From contig JAQTNV010000026.1 in assembly GCA_028713675.1 (NCBI GenBank), positions 1-48,107 of the forward strand: a DNA stretch of 48,107 nt. Direction: 5' to 3'. The notes below the pieces were generated by a model, which worked only from the letters and a program-made list of their open reading frames with translations, had not been told where the DNA came from and did not search any database. Shown piece by piece: positions 31,519 through 40,646 of this stretch. Within the stretch, counting starts at the first letter, position 1; each line of letters starts with the position of its first letter. The stretch is from a bacterium. GTDB lineage: Bacteria > Desulfobacterota > JAPLJL01. The position numbers and the translations under genes were made by a program.

Positions 31519-33750
31519 ATGTCTCTTGCCCGGAGAATCTTTTTTGTTCTGGCCCTCGCCGCCGGTATTTGCCTCGTGATGACCGCGGCCGGGTCCCGGG
31601 CCTTCGCCGGGGTCTGGCTCCAGAATCCCCTGGATACCGAAGAGCACGGCATCCGTCTCTCCGGGGACAAGCTGACCTACTCCACCCCGGACCACACCTA
31701 TATCATCGAAGGAAGCGCCGTCGTGGAGGGGACGGGCTGGACCGTCCGGGCCGACCGGATCACCTTTGACCCGAAAGACCTGGTCCTGAACGCGGAAAGC
31801 CGGGTCTCGATCCAGGATCAGACCAGCACGATCCACTCCGAAAAGCTGACCCTCAATCTCCGGAACAATACCGGCACGCTCTTTCAGGGGAAACTCGAGT
31901 TCGAGCCCGCCCCCGGGGAGCACGGCCGGCTCCAGGTGGAGGGCGAAACGATCCAGCGAAGCTCCCCGGTCCAATACCAGATCAACCAGGGCGGGTTCAC
32001 CACCTGCTCCTGCCCGGGGAAAATCCCCGCGCCCTGGAAAATCGGCTGCCGGCAGGCCGACCTTACCATCGGCGAATACATCACCTTCCGCAACTTCGTC
32101 TTCCGCGTCTACAGCGTGCCGGTCCTGTATTTCCCCTGGCTCGCCTACCCGGTCAAGACCCAGAGGCAGACCGGTTTCCTGATTCCCCATTTCTATTATT
32201 CCGGGCGCGACGGGTTCCAGGCGGAGGATTCCTTTTTCATCAACATCTCCCCCTCCCTGGATGCGACGCTCGGGGCCAAGGTCCTGACCAACCGGGGCCT
32301 GCAGGGTTCCGGGGAGTTCCGTTACCGCCTGACCCCCGGTTTTCCGGAAGGCTACGCCGGGGGAAAACTGGAAGCCTCCTACCTGGGCGAGCTTTTCGTG
32401 GATAAAGCCAAAAGACAGGATTGGTATACCCTGCATTTCACCCACGAGCACGATCTTTCCCCCCGCGACTGGGCCGGGGTGGACGTCAACGCGCAAACCC
32501 AGAGTTACCAGGCCGAGTTCGGCGGAAACCTCCAGGCCCGGAGCGCTCAATATTCTTATTCCAGCGGATACTGGCGGAACCGGGGCGACCGTCTCCTGAC
32601 CGTGGCCGAGGCGGATTATTACGTTAACAATCTCCCCAGCACGGCGCCCGAGATCCACCGCCTGCCCAACCTCGGCCTCGAGCTGGTGGATTTTACCATC
32701 CCGAAAACCCCGATCCGGTTTAACGGGCCGGTTTCCCTCATCAGCTTCACCAACCTCCAGAACCAGATGGAAGTAGTCCCGCGGTTCAGTGTTTTCCCCC
32801 GGGTCCTGATCCCCTTCCCGCTTCTCGGGGTCGCCGGGTTCTCCGGGCAGGCCGGCCTGGAAGATGTCGCCTACTGGGTCAGGTCGGAAGACGCGGACTG
32901 GAGAAAGGTTTTCACGCGCGCGGACGGAACCGAGCTGGCCGCCGGCGGGGGCAGCTTCCGCCACCAGGCCGCGTTTTCCGGGGAAGCCAAGGTCGAGACC
33001 GGCTGGGAGCGGGTTTTCCTCCGCCCGAACGGCTCCGGTTTCCGTCACCAGCTCACCGCCGAAGCGGGTTTTTCCCAGCGGACCATGATCCACCAAGCCC
33101 AGATTCCCGAACTCGATGAGCTGGACCTGATCGGCGACCGCCGTTATCTTCCCTACCGCCTGGCCACCGAGCTGGCCTACCGGTCGCGCCCCGGAGCCAC
33201 CCGGGGGAGATTATCGCTCGAGGCCCGGGAATTTTACGATCTCCAGGAAGGGGACTTTTCCGACATCCTTTCCCGGCTCAGCCTGAATTGGGACAGCTGG
33301 CAAATCCGGTCTTCGGGGATTTACAACCTCCACGGGAAGGGCCTGACCGATGCCGGGGCCTCCGCCAGCCTTCCGCTCGTCCCCGGCACCCTCGGCGCCA
33401 TGATCGGGTATCGGAAGATCAAGGGTTTTCCCGATGGCCCGGGTCGTAGGGACCTGAACCGGGTCTGGCTCTCCGACTTTTTAAGTTCCGAATACAGCCG
33501 GCAGGACGCCGATGATCTCTCCGGAAGCCTGAGCCTCAGTCTTTTCCGGCATGTCAGCCTCGGCGGAACAGTCACTTTCTCGCTTAAGGAAAAAGCTTTC
33601 CTGGAAGGGAGTTATAGCCTCTCCTACCTCTCCATTTGCGACTGCTATCTCCTGAATTTCCAGTACACGGACCGGCCCGGATGGCATAACGATCTCTTCG
33701 CCGTCGTGATCAGCTTCACCGGGCTAGGGGGGGAATTAAAGCAACCCTAG
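31519..33750 (+). CDS. lptD: LPS-assembly outer-membrane protein LptD
   Basis: The 743-aa protein has a signal peptide (ARRIFFVLALAAGICLVM ... SRAFAG). The OstA/LptA-like periplasmic domain (about 40-140) contains HGIRLSGDKLTYS, TYIIEGSAVVEGTGWTVRADRI and NAESRVSIQD. Next is the LptD junction FTTCSCPGKIPAPWKI with a Cys pair and the strands YFPWLAYPVKTQRQTGFLIP, then a long barrel. LptD inserts lipopolysaccharide into the outer leaflet together with LptE, which is not in the window. Length is normal. It has its own short leader and no tight downstream partner. Its presence argues for a diderm with LPS. Confidence 0.92.
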   Translation: MSLARRIFFVLALAAGICLVMTAAGSRAFAGVWLQNPLDTEEHGIRLSGDKLTYSTPDHTYIIEGSAVVEGTGWTVRADRITFDPKDLVLNAESRVSIQDQTSTIHSEKLTLNLRNNTGTLFQGKLEFEPAPGEHGRLQVEGETIQRSSPVQYQINQGGFTTCSCPGKIPAPWKIGCRQADLTIGEYITFRNFVFRVYSVPVLYFPWLAYPVKTQRQTGFLIPHFYYSGRDGFQAEDSFFINISPSLDATLGAKVLTNRGLQGSGEFRYRLTPGFPEGYAGGKLEASYLGELFVDKAKRQDWYTLHFTHEHDLSPRDWAGVDVNAQTQSYQAEFGGNLQARSAQYSYSSGYWRNRGDRLLTVAEADYYVNNLPSTAPEIHRLPNLGLELVDFTIPKTPIRFNGPVSLISFTNLQNQMEVVPRFSVFPRVLIPFPLLGVAGFSGQAGLEDVAYWVRSEDADWRKVFTRADGTELAAGGGSFRHQAAFSGEAKVETGWERVFLRPNGSGFRHQLTAEAGFSQRTMIHQAQIPELDELDLIGDRRYLPYRLATELAYRSRPGATRGRLSLEAREFYDLQEGDFSDILSRLSLNWDSWQIRSSGIYNLHGKGLTDAGASASLPLVPGTLGAMIGYRKIKGFPDGPGRRDLNRVWLSDFLSSEYSRQDADDLSGSLSLSLFRHVSLGGTVTFSLKEKAFLEGSYSLSYLSICDCYLLNFQYTDRPGWHNDLFAVVISFTGLGGELKQP

Positions 33751-34098
33751 TAGGCAGTAGGCAGTAAGCAGTAAGCAGCCCAGAGCCTAAAAGCCGTAAG
33801 GCGTAAGGCGTTCGTAGGGTCCATAGTGTCCCTCAGATAAACCCTTCGGGATAAATCCATAGTGTCCATAGTGTCCATTGGGTCCATAGTGTCCCTCAGA
33901 TAAACCCTTCGGGATAAATCCGTAGTGTCTATAGTGTCCATAGTGTCCATTGGGTCTATCGGGTTTTCGGAAGCCCCGCTTCCGGCCCGTAGCGGATGGC
34001 CTACAGCCCGGAGGGGGGGTTAGTTCTCTGGTTCGTAAGGTTTTAGGTCATGGGTAAAACCTAACACCCAACACCCAACACCCAACACCTATTTTGGA
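33751..34098. repeat. Intergenic word repeats between convergent genes
   Basis: Runs of gtaggcagtaggcag, two copies of cagataaacccttcgggata (33834-33857, 33897-33920), many catagtgtcc words and cacccaacacccaac lie here, plus a degenerate CTTCCGGCCC...GCCCGGAGG palindrome (33978-34013). No gene and no clear terminator T-run. Confidence 0.8.
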
Positions 34099-36258
34099 TT
34101 AATACGAGACTTCGACAAACCCGATGGCGGTCAGCGGAAGTTTTTCCCCGCCGTAATTCCGGGTCTGTCCGGGGTTCTCGATATCCGGGAATACACCTCC
34201 CGGATACTCCCGGGCCTCGTTGTAAAGAAGGTTGAAGACGCTCGCCCCGATTTCAACCCGGTTCTTCCAGAAACGGTAGCTGGCCTTCACATTCAAAAGA
34301 AAAGTATTCCCCAATTTATTTTCATACGGATCCAACGTGCCGGTGAGACTGCTGGTTTCCGGATTCAGGATGGCATCCTTATAACCGGTAACCGAGTGGA
34401 AAAGCAGGGCAAAAGCGGGACCGGTCGGCGGCCGCCAGCGGGCCCCCAGATTGAAATGATGGTTGGGAAAATTATCCGCGATCTTGCTGGCGGTCACATC
34501 AATCTTATGGATCCCCAGATAACCGTAATTGACGAACGCCCGCCAGGATAAAGGGAGGAGAATTTCCAGGTTCGCCTCCCCGCCGTAGCTGTTGGCGTAA
34601 TAAGGAATATTGTGATAGCGGTAATCATCGCAGAAATTGAGCGTGTCCAGATACTGATTGAAGAAAATCGAGGCGGTCAGGGTGTACCTTCTCAAGAACT
34701 GGGCAAAATAACCGATCTCATAATTATTGACATGCTCGTTCTGGACATCGGGGGAATATAAAAACTGGCTGTAGGAATCATAGGGCGCGGGCAGCTGTTC
34801 AAATTTCTGAAAGGTTTTCAGGTGCATCTGGGATTCGAAGAAAGAGGGCTTGCGGAAGGCCCGCCCGAAGGAGGCGCGCACCGACTGGTTTGAACCCAGG
34901 AGATAAACCAGGCTCACCCGGGGGGAAAGATCGCCCTGGATCCCGGAGCCGGCGATATCCTGATCCTTAGTCGCGGAGTTGTAATCGTAGCGGGCCCCCA
35001 GGTAAACCAGGAAACTCTCCACCGGCCGGAACTCATCCTGGAGATACACGCCCCCGCGCTGTTCCCACTGCGGGGAATCGACGATCGAATCCGTGTCAAA
35101 ACGGTTGAAGAGATAGGTAATCCCCGCGGTCAGGCGGTTCTTCTGCCCCAGGAACCGGGTATACTCCAGCCGGCTTTCGGAGTTCTGGTTCAAGGTCTTA
35201 AAATTGAAGTTCAGGTCGATATCATAAGTTTTCAAAAAAGCCTTATAGATATCGCCGATATTCGACAAAGCCGGGGAAACCAGGCTGAAATGGGTGGACT
35301 GCCGGCGGTAATTGCTCTGAAAGCGGAACGGACCGGACTGGAACCTCAGGTTGGCGTAACTGGTATCCATCGCCTTGAGCGGGATCTCCCCGATCCAGGA
35401 ATAAGCCTCCGTATCACCCCGCACCCAGCCCCCGTCCAGATCCAGGACCGTCTGCCCGCTGAATTCGTAATTGGCCCGGCCGAAGACCCGGTAGGCCCGG
35501 TAACTTTCTTCCTGCGGATCGGCCCAATCCATCACCCGGTCTGCTCCGCCGGAGACTTTCACGGAAAGCTTTTTAAACGTCTGGGCCACCGCGGCATTCC
35601 CTTTTAAAAATCCCAGGTCGCCGGAATAAAACCCGGTTTCCTCCTTGAGCCGCGCCGTTTTTTCTTCCCGGGGGCGCCGGGTCACGATATTGATCACGCC
35701 GTTATAGGCATTGGCCCCGTACAGGGCCGAGCCCGGCCCCCGGATAATCTCGACCCGCTCGACATCCCCCAGTGAGATCGGGAGCAAACCCCAGAAAATC
35801 CCGCCGAAGATGTTGGTGTTCTCCTCCCGGCCGTCGATCAGGACCAGGACGGAATTGGCGGTCAGGAAAAAGAAGCCCCGCTCCCCTAAAAGCTTGTTGG
35901 CGGGGTTGATCGCCTTCACCTCCACCCCGGGCACCAGGCGCAGCAGTTCTTCCAGGCTGGTGATTCCGTAGGCCTGGATGTCCTCGGAGGTCAAAACCGT
36001 CATGGCGGCAGGCGCTTCCCTTAAACTCTGAGCATATTTCGAACCGGAAACTACATAGGCTTCGGGCTCGAGGGGGGTCTCTTTGAGTTTTTTATCGACC
36101 TCACCCTTCCACTCCTCGGTCTTGACCTCTTCCTCGACATCAAAAAGGTTCTCCGCCGACTTGGGCTTCTCCTCCGCCCGGGCGGGGTGAGAATTAAGAG
36201 AAAAAAGAACCAGCAGGGAAAGCAGGAAAGGGGAAAGATATTTCAGAAGTTTCTTCAT
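34099..36258 (-). CDS. TonB-dependent outer-membrane receptor
   Basis: The 719-aa protein has a signal peptide (KKLLKYLSPFLLSLLVLFSL ... HPARAEE), a charged periplasmic segment, then the plug: AYVVSGSKYAQSLREAPAAM, EDIQAYGITSLEELLRLVPG, VLVLIDGREEN, VERVEIIRGPGSALYGANAY and NGVINIVTRR. A 22-strand-type barrel follows, ending IGFVEVSY with a terminal aromatic residue. It is closer to CirA/FepA-like receptors than the one at 14147. Substrate unknown. It stands alone; flanking sequence on both sides is repeat-rich, and no Fur box or riboswitch is obvious. Confidence 0.93.
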   Translation of the reverse strand: MKKLLKYLSPFLLSLLVLFSLNSHPARAEEKPKSAENLFDVEEEVKTEEWKGEVDKKLKETPLEPEAYVVSGSKYAQSLREAPAAMTVLTSEDIQAYGITSLEELLRLVPGVEVKAINPANKLLGERGFFFLTANSVLVLIDGREENTNIFGGIFWGLLPISLGDVERVEIIRGPGSALYGANAYNGVINIVTRRPREEKTARLKEETGFYSGDLGFLKGNAAVAQTFKKLSVKVSGGADRVMDWADPQEESYRAYRVFGRANYEFSGQTVLDLDGGWVRGDTEAYSWIGEIPLKAMDTSYANLRFQSGPFRFQSNYRRQSTHFSLVSPALSNIGDIYKAFLKTYDIDLNFNFKTLNQNSESRLEYTRFLGQKNRLTAGITYLFNRFDTDSIVDSPQWEQRGGVYLQDEFRPVESFLVYLGARYDYNSATKDQDIAGSGIQGDLSPRVSLVYLLGSNQSVRASFGRAFRKPSFFESQMHLKTFQKFEQLPAPYDSYSQFLYSPDVQNEHVNNYEIGYFAQFLRRYTLTASIFFNQYLDTLNFCDDYRYHNIPYYANSYGGEANLEILLPLSWRAFVNYGYLGIHKIDVTASKIADNFPNHHFNLGARWRPPTGPAFALLFHSVTGYKDAILNPETSSLTGTLDPYENKLGNTFLLNVKASYRFWKNRVEIGASVFNLLYNEAREYPGGVFPDIENPGQTRNYGGEKLPLTAIGFVEVSY

Positions 36259-36464
36259 CCAATTACTGTAATTTATATCAAGAAATCGTCACAAAATGTA
36301 TAGAATGTCATCCTGAGCCCTTCACCCGGTGTCATCCTGAGCGACTTGTCCCGAGCGCAAACGAGGGAAGCGAAGGATCTCTCTTTAATTATCTTTCCTC
36401 TTATTCTTAACTCGAAACAAGAAACCCGAAACTCTCTTTTGCCCCTTGCGCCCTGCTCCCTGCT
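36259..36464. repeat. Intergenic repeats: tcatcctgagc and gaaacccg words
   Basis: Two tgtcatcctgagc units (36308-36346) with gcgaaggatctc, followed by aactcgaaacaagaaacccg (36409-36430), lie between two minus-strand genes. The 50 bases next to the receptor start are AT-rich and may hold its promoter. Confidence 0.6.
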
Positions 36465-37223
36465 TTAATCCGGCAGGATCGCCACCGCCCGGCACCAGCC
36501 GGCGCTCGCCCCCGTGATCTTGACCGGGAAGCAGGCCACCTTGAACCCGAAGGGAGGCAGTTTGTCCAGGTTGGCGAGCTTCTCGATGTGGAGGTATTCC
36601 TTCTCGATCCCGGTGAAATGGGCGGCCCAGATCACTTTATTGTTCTTGGTTTCCGCGAATTCCTTGGCGATCGCGAAGAAGGGCCGGTCGAATCCCCAGG
36701 CGTCCGTTCCCATGATCTTGACGCCCTTCCCGATCAGGCAGAGGGTGGATTCGCGGGTCATCCCTGCGCCCTGGAGGAAATACTCCGGGTCACCCCAGTG
36801 CTTGTCCGCCCCCGTTTCGATCATCACGATGTCGAAGGGCTTGATTTTATATTTGATCCTTTTCAGCTCGGCCTCGATGTCCGCCGCGGTGATCCCGTAG
36901 CCGGCGGGCTTCCCGCGGAAATCCAGGACCACCCCGTCGGCGTAGCACCACTCGAGGGGGATCTCCTCGATGGTCTTGGACGGGCGGCCCTCCGAGGTGG
37001 GGTAGAAATGGTAGGGCGCGTCCAGGTGGGTGCCGCCATGGACGCTGGCCGTGACTTTATCGTCGGCCCAGCCCAGCCCCCCGGGGAGATCCTTCTCCTC
37101 GCAGCCGAAAAAGGCCTGCATGACCCGGGACCCTATCTTATGATCATGATGTTCCACCTGGGGCATCATCGGCTCGGAAGGGCTCTCCTCCAGCGGCACG
37201 CTCAAATCGATGATCCGGGGCAT
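36465..37223 (-). CDS. Cyclase-family (kynurenine formamidase-like) metal hydrolase
   Basis: The 252-aa protein has the family motif HxGTHxDxPxH as HGGTHLDAPYH (62-72) plus RIIDLSVPLEESPSEPM at the start, IETGADKHWGD, and GTDAWGFD near the middle. Relatives bind Zn or Mn and hydrolyse N-formylkynurenine or act on cyclic amides; no tryptophan-catabolic genes are nearby, so the substrate is open. The ATG at 37223 is preceded by AAAAGGAGGTTGATC, which sets the start; the frame extending to 37247 lacks such a site. It is followed by a repeat-containing spacer and preceded 111 bp away by an independent membrane-protein gene. Confidence 0.9.
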   Translation of the reverse strand: MPRIIDLSVPLEESPSEPMMPQVEHHDHKIGSRVMQAFFGCEEKDLPGGLGWADDKVTASVHGGTHLDAPYHFYPTSEGRPSKTIEEIPLEWCYADGVVLDFRGKPAGYGITAADIEAELKRIKYKIKPFDIVMIETGADKHWGDPEYFLQGAGMTRESTLCLIGKGVKIMGTDAWGFDRPFFAIAKEFAETKNNKVIWAAHFTGIEKEYLHIEKLANLDKLPPFGFKVACFPVKITGASAGWCRAVAILPD

Positions 37224-37334
37224 GATCAACCTCCTTTTTCCCGCCACAGACTGTTTTCCAATAATCCTGATTTCCCCATTTTATACGTTCAAAAAAATAA
37301 TGGAAATGATTTTTCGCGGAACTTCCCGGCCGGT

Positions 37335-39674
37335 TCAGGGGAGCCTTCCCAGCTCGACCTGGGCTTTTTTCCCCCAACGCCCGGCCGGATCGAGACGGGC
37401 ACATTCCCGGAACTCCAACCGGGCCCGGGACCGATCCCCCTGCTCGGAAAAAATCCGGCCCAGACCGTAACGCGCCGCCGCCACCCGGCGGTCGATTTCC
37501 AGGACGGCCTCCAGGCTTTCCCGCGCCTCTTTATATCGTTTCATTTGCAGATAAAGAAATCCGAGATTGGTGAGGACCTCGGGGTTCCGCGGCTCAGCTT
37601 CCAGCACCTCGCGATATTTATCCACCGCCTCGGCCGTTCGGCCGGAAAGGGTCAGGGTCACCGCTTCCCGGAGAGCCTGCTGAGCCCCGGATTCCGTCCC
37701 CGGCCGGGGGGAAGCGGGGGCTGCTCCCGGATTTTCCTTTTGCGCGAGGCGCCGGTATTTTTCCGCTTCTTTCTTCTGGCCGAGGCCCTCCCGGGCCGAA
37801 GCCAGGCTGGCGTAGAAATCCGCTTTCCGATCGGAGGGAATCAGGTGGGTGAGCGCCTGCAGGCCCCGGAGGCTTTCGGGATAATCCCCGGCCAGGCCCG
37901 GAAGCCAGGCCGCGAAAATCCGGGCCCGGAATGAATCCGGATCCGCCGCCAGCTGCCGGGTCACCTCGGTCCGCAGACCGACCAGATAATTCTCTTCCCG
38001 GGCCCGGGCCGCGAAGTAACCGAAGCTGTTGGCGGGGAAAAGATAATGAAAGCCCCGGGCGGAGATCAGCCCCGCGTTTTCCGGGGACGGCTTTAGGTAC
38101 GCCATCGCCGCGTCATCGAAGAAAACCAGGGGCCAGGAAGCGGAAATCAACCCCCAGTCCGCTCGGGGCAGAGCGGTGAGCAACAGGTCCCGGTCGCGCG
38201 GGTTCCGGTATTCGATCAGGGCCAGATTGAAATTGTACTTCTGCTCCAGCCGCCGGAAGCTCTCAAAATTCACATTGGCTTTCAGATAGTCTTCCAGCTC
38301 CCGGTCCGGGAGCAGCCAGTGGCCGTCGATGAAGGGAAGCAGCCGGCCCTTCCCCCACCACTGAATGAACCCCCCGAAACGGACATTATTAAAGACCGGT
38401 CCGGAAACCCCGTTCCGCTCCAGGAAGGCCAGGGATTTCTCGGGGAAAAGGGCGCGGGAGGCCCCCAGGCCGACGGGGAATTCCTCCCGGTCCTGATAGA
38501 GGCAAGCCGCCGTCCCACCCACGATGAAGATCGCCGAAAGAATTAAAGCCGGATTTTTCCACCGGCCGGCCGGCCGCGGACGGGACGCGGTTTGGGCCCG
38601 GGCATTGAGATAAATCCCCAGATTTTTGGCGGCGACAAAACCCCAGACGATCGCCCCGAGCGCGAGAAAACGCACGGAGCGGGTAGAGAGAAGAAACAGG
38701 GGCAGAGCCAGGCCCAGGCCGAAAAGATCCGGTTTTCTCACCGTTAAGAAAAAGGAAACCAGGCCCAGGAGCAGGATCACCCCGTAGAGGTTGAGAAAAT
38801 TCGAAAAAACCGGGGTGCGGAATTCAAAGACCGCGTCTTTGAGCAGCTGGGCCCGGAGGTCGCCGCCCCCCCCGGAAAACGGCAGGGGGATCCTGATATA
38901 ACTCAGAGTGACCAGTCCGGCTTCATAAAATCGGGGATTGATCAGGGTCGCCGCCAAGACCGCTCCTCCCACCCAGAGAAGAGGGCGGAGCTTATAAGGG
39001 GGCAGGGCGGAAAACATTCCCGCTCCCTGATTCCGGAACAACCCGGGCAAAATCCCGAGCAGGAGAAGGAGGCCCAACAGGTAAAAAGTCAGGACATAAG
39101 TGGGATGAAGATTAACCCAGAAAAGCTGAACCAGGGGAATGAAGCAGAGCGCCCCCCGGCGGCCGCGGAAGATATAAAGGGTAAAAAGGTAAAGCTCGAG
39201 GGCCAGGAAGAAGTAGAGAAAAAGTTCGGGCCGGACCTGGAAACGGTCCCGGGCCGAAAGCGCCGCAGCCAGGATCAGGAAACAAACGGCATAGGCCCCC
39301 CGGGTCCCCGCTTCGGCTTTGCCCGCCATCAGCGCGGCCCGGAGGAGAAAATAAAAAGTGATCCCGATCAGGACGGCCTGGAAAAGAGTCAGTCCGGGGA
39401 GCCCCCCCAGCTGGAAAAATAAATAGATGATTACCCCGAAAAGCCATTCCTCGGTCGGGTAGACTCCGTCGGCCGGGGTGTAAATGGCCAGCAGATCGCT
39501 TTTCAGGGGAAACCGCAGGTGTTCCCAGAACTCGCGCCCGTAGCTCAAATGCGACCAGACATCATACTCCACGATCCGGGACAGGGCGGCGAAAAATATC
39601 GCAGCCAGGGTAATCCCGGACAATATCCTGATTTCACGCTTGCTCATACCCATCAAGAAAGAGTTTTTATTCAC
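37335..39674 (-). CDS. Polytopic membrane protein with C-terminal TPR domain
   Basis: The 779-aa protein starts with about ten membrane helices up to residue 400. The first periplasmic loop holds YDVWSHLSYGREFWEH and ADGVYPTEEWLFGVIIY, reminiscent of PMT/GT-C glycosyltransferases or O-antigen-ligase-like proteins. A soluble region follows, with at least three TPR units near the C-terminus (LREAVTLTLSGRTAEAVDKY, PEVLTNLGFLYLQMKRYKEA, AAARYGLGRIFSEQGDRSRA). Substrate and exact family are not recognised. The start could be GTG 39674 or one of two downstream ATGs. It is divergent from rsmI with 126 bp between them. High GC like the core genes. Confidence 0.82.
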   Translation of the reverse strand: MNKNSFLMGMSKREIRILSGITLAAIFFAALSRIVEYDVWSHLSYGREFWEHLRFPLKSDLLAIYTPADGVYPTEEWLFGVIIYLFFQLGGLPGLTLFQAVLIGITFYFLLRAALMAGKAEAGTRGAYAVCFLILAAALSARDRFQVRPELFLYFFLALELYLFTLYIFRGRRGALCFIPLVQLFWVNLHPTYVLTFYLLGLLLLLGILPGLFRNQGAGMFSALPPYKLRPLLWVGGAVLAATLINPRFYEAGLVTLSYIRIPLPFSGGGGDLRAQLLKDAVFEFRTPVFSNFLNLYGVILLLGLVSFFLTVRKPDLFGLGLALPLFLLSTRSVRFLALGAIVWGFVAAKNLGIYLNARAQTASRPRPAGRWKNPALILSAIFIVGGTAACLYQDREEFPVGLGASRALFPEKSLAFLERNGVSGPVFNNVRFGGFIQWWGKGRLLPFIDGHWLLPDRELEDYLKANVNFESFRRLEQKYNFNLALIEYRNPRDRDLLLTALPRADWGLISASWPLVFFDDAAMAYLKPSPENAGLISARGFHYLFPANSFGYFAARAREENYLVGLRTEVTRQLAADPDSFRARIFAAWLPGLAGDYPESLRGLQALTHLIPSDRKADFYASLASAREGLGQKKEAEKYRRLAQKENPGAAPASPRPGTESGAQQALREAVTLTLSGRTAEAVDKYREVLEAEPRNPEVLTNLGFLYLQMKRYKEARESLEAVLEIDRRVAAARYGLGRIFSEQGDRSRARLEFRECARLDPAGRWGKKAQVELGRLP

Positions 39675-39800
39675 CGCGACCGGAACCGGATTCCTTACCG
39701 CCTGCTATTCTATCTGAAAAAGGTAGCGCCCGGCGAATCAAAGCCGGATTTTGCGGCGAGACATTTTTGTAATATCATCTCTGGTAACCGGGAGAAATGA

Positions 39801-40646
39801 ATGGCGGAAGCGGGACGGCTTTATGTGATCGGGACACCGATCGGAAATCTCGAGGACATTACCCTCCGGGCCCTCCGGGTCCTGAAGGAGGCGGACCTGA
39901 TCGCCGCCGAGGACACCCGGAGGACCCGCCAGCTCCTGGCCCACTACGAAATCCGGAAGCCCGTTCTCTCCTACCATAAATTCAATTCCCGGGCCTCCGC
40001 CCCCCAGATCATCTCCGCCCTGCGGGAGGGCCGACGGGTGGCCCTGGTCACCGACGCGGGAACCCCGGGGGTTTCCGATCCCGGGTCCTACCTGGTGCAG
40101 CGGGCGGCGGCGGAAGGCATCCGGGTGGAGCCGGTCCCCGGGCCTTCGGCGGTGACGGCCGCCCTCTCCGCCTCCGGTTTCTACGGTGACGCCTTCCGCT
40201 TCGCGGGCTTCCCCCCCGCCCGGAAAGGCGAGCGCCGGGAATTCCTGGCCGGGCTCCGGTTCGAGGAGGACACCCTGATCTTTTTCGAGTCCCCCCAGAG
40301 GCTTTCCGCCCTTTTGGCCGACCTGGTTGAAATCATGGGTAACCGGGAGGCGGTGGTGGTCCGCGAGCTCTCCAAGGTTCATGAAGAGTTCTGCCGGGGG
40401 CCGCTCGCGGACCTGGCCGCGAGATTCTCGGAATCGCCCCCGCTGGGGGAGATCACCGTGATCCTGGCCGGCCGGGAGGAAGAAAAGGAAACCGTCCCGG
40501 AAATCCCGCTCGGGGACGAGCTCAGGAAATATCTCCGGGCCGGCTTCCCGGAAAGCGAGGTCCTGGAACTGGTCGCGTTCATGAAAAAAATTCCCAAACG
40601 GACGGTATATCGGGAAATGCTGAAACTAAAAGGAGGAACCCGATGA
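39801..40646 (+). CDS. rsmI: 16S rRNA 2'-O-ribose C1402 methyltransferase RsmI
   Basis: The 281-aa protein matches RsmI throughout: LYVIGTPIGNLEDITLRALR, LIAAEDTRRTRQLLAHY, SYHKFN, VALVTDAGTPGVSDPG, EPVPGPSAVTAALSASG, FAGFPPARKGERR and FFESPQRL. It methylates the ribose of C1402 in 16S rRNA with SAM. Length is normal. The C-terminal tail (ESEVLELVAFMKKIPKRTVYREMLKL) is the short helical end of the family. Its stop overlaps the start of the following gene by 4 bases (ATGA), so they are co-translated. Confidence 0.96.
   Translation: MAEAGRLYVIGTPIGNLEDITLRALRVLKEADLIAAEDTRRTRQLLAHYEIRKPVLSYHKFNSRASAPQIISALREGRRVALVTDAGTPGVSDPGSYLVQRAAAEGIRVEPVPGPSAVTAALSASGFYGDAFRFAGFPPARKGERREFLAGLRFEEDTLIFFESPQRLSALLADLVEIMGNREAVVVRELSKVHEEFCRGPLADLAARFSESPPLGEITVILAGREEEKETVPEIPLGDELRKYLRAGFPESEVLELVAFMKKIPKRTVYREMLKLKGGTR

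Noticed and set aside
31342..33096. 584-codon minus-strand ORF opposite lptD
   Set aside because: Shadow of a GC-rich gene; the plus frame has a signal peptide and LptD motifs.
33816..33960. CRISPR-like array
   Set aside because: Repeat units are 8-12 bases, imperfect and without constant-length spacers; no cas genes in the window.
36588..37934. 448-codon plus-strand ORF across the cyclase and membrane-protein genes
   Set aside because: Spans two real minus-strand genes and their spacer; no domain.
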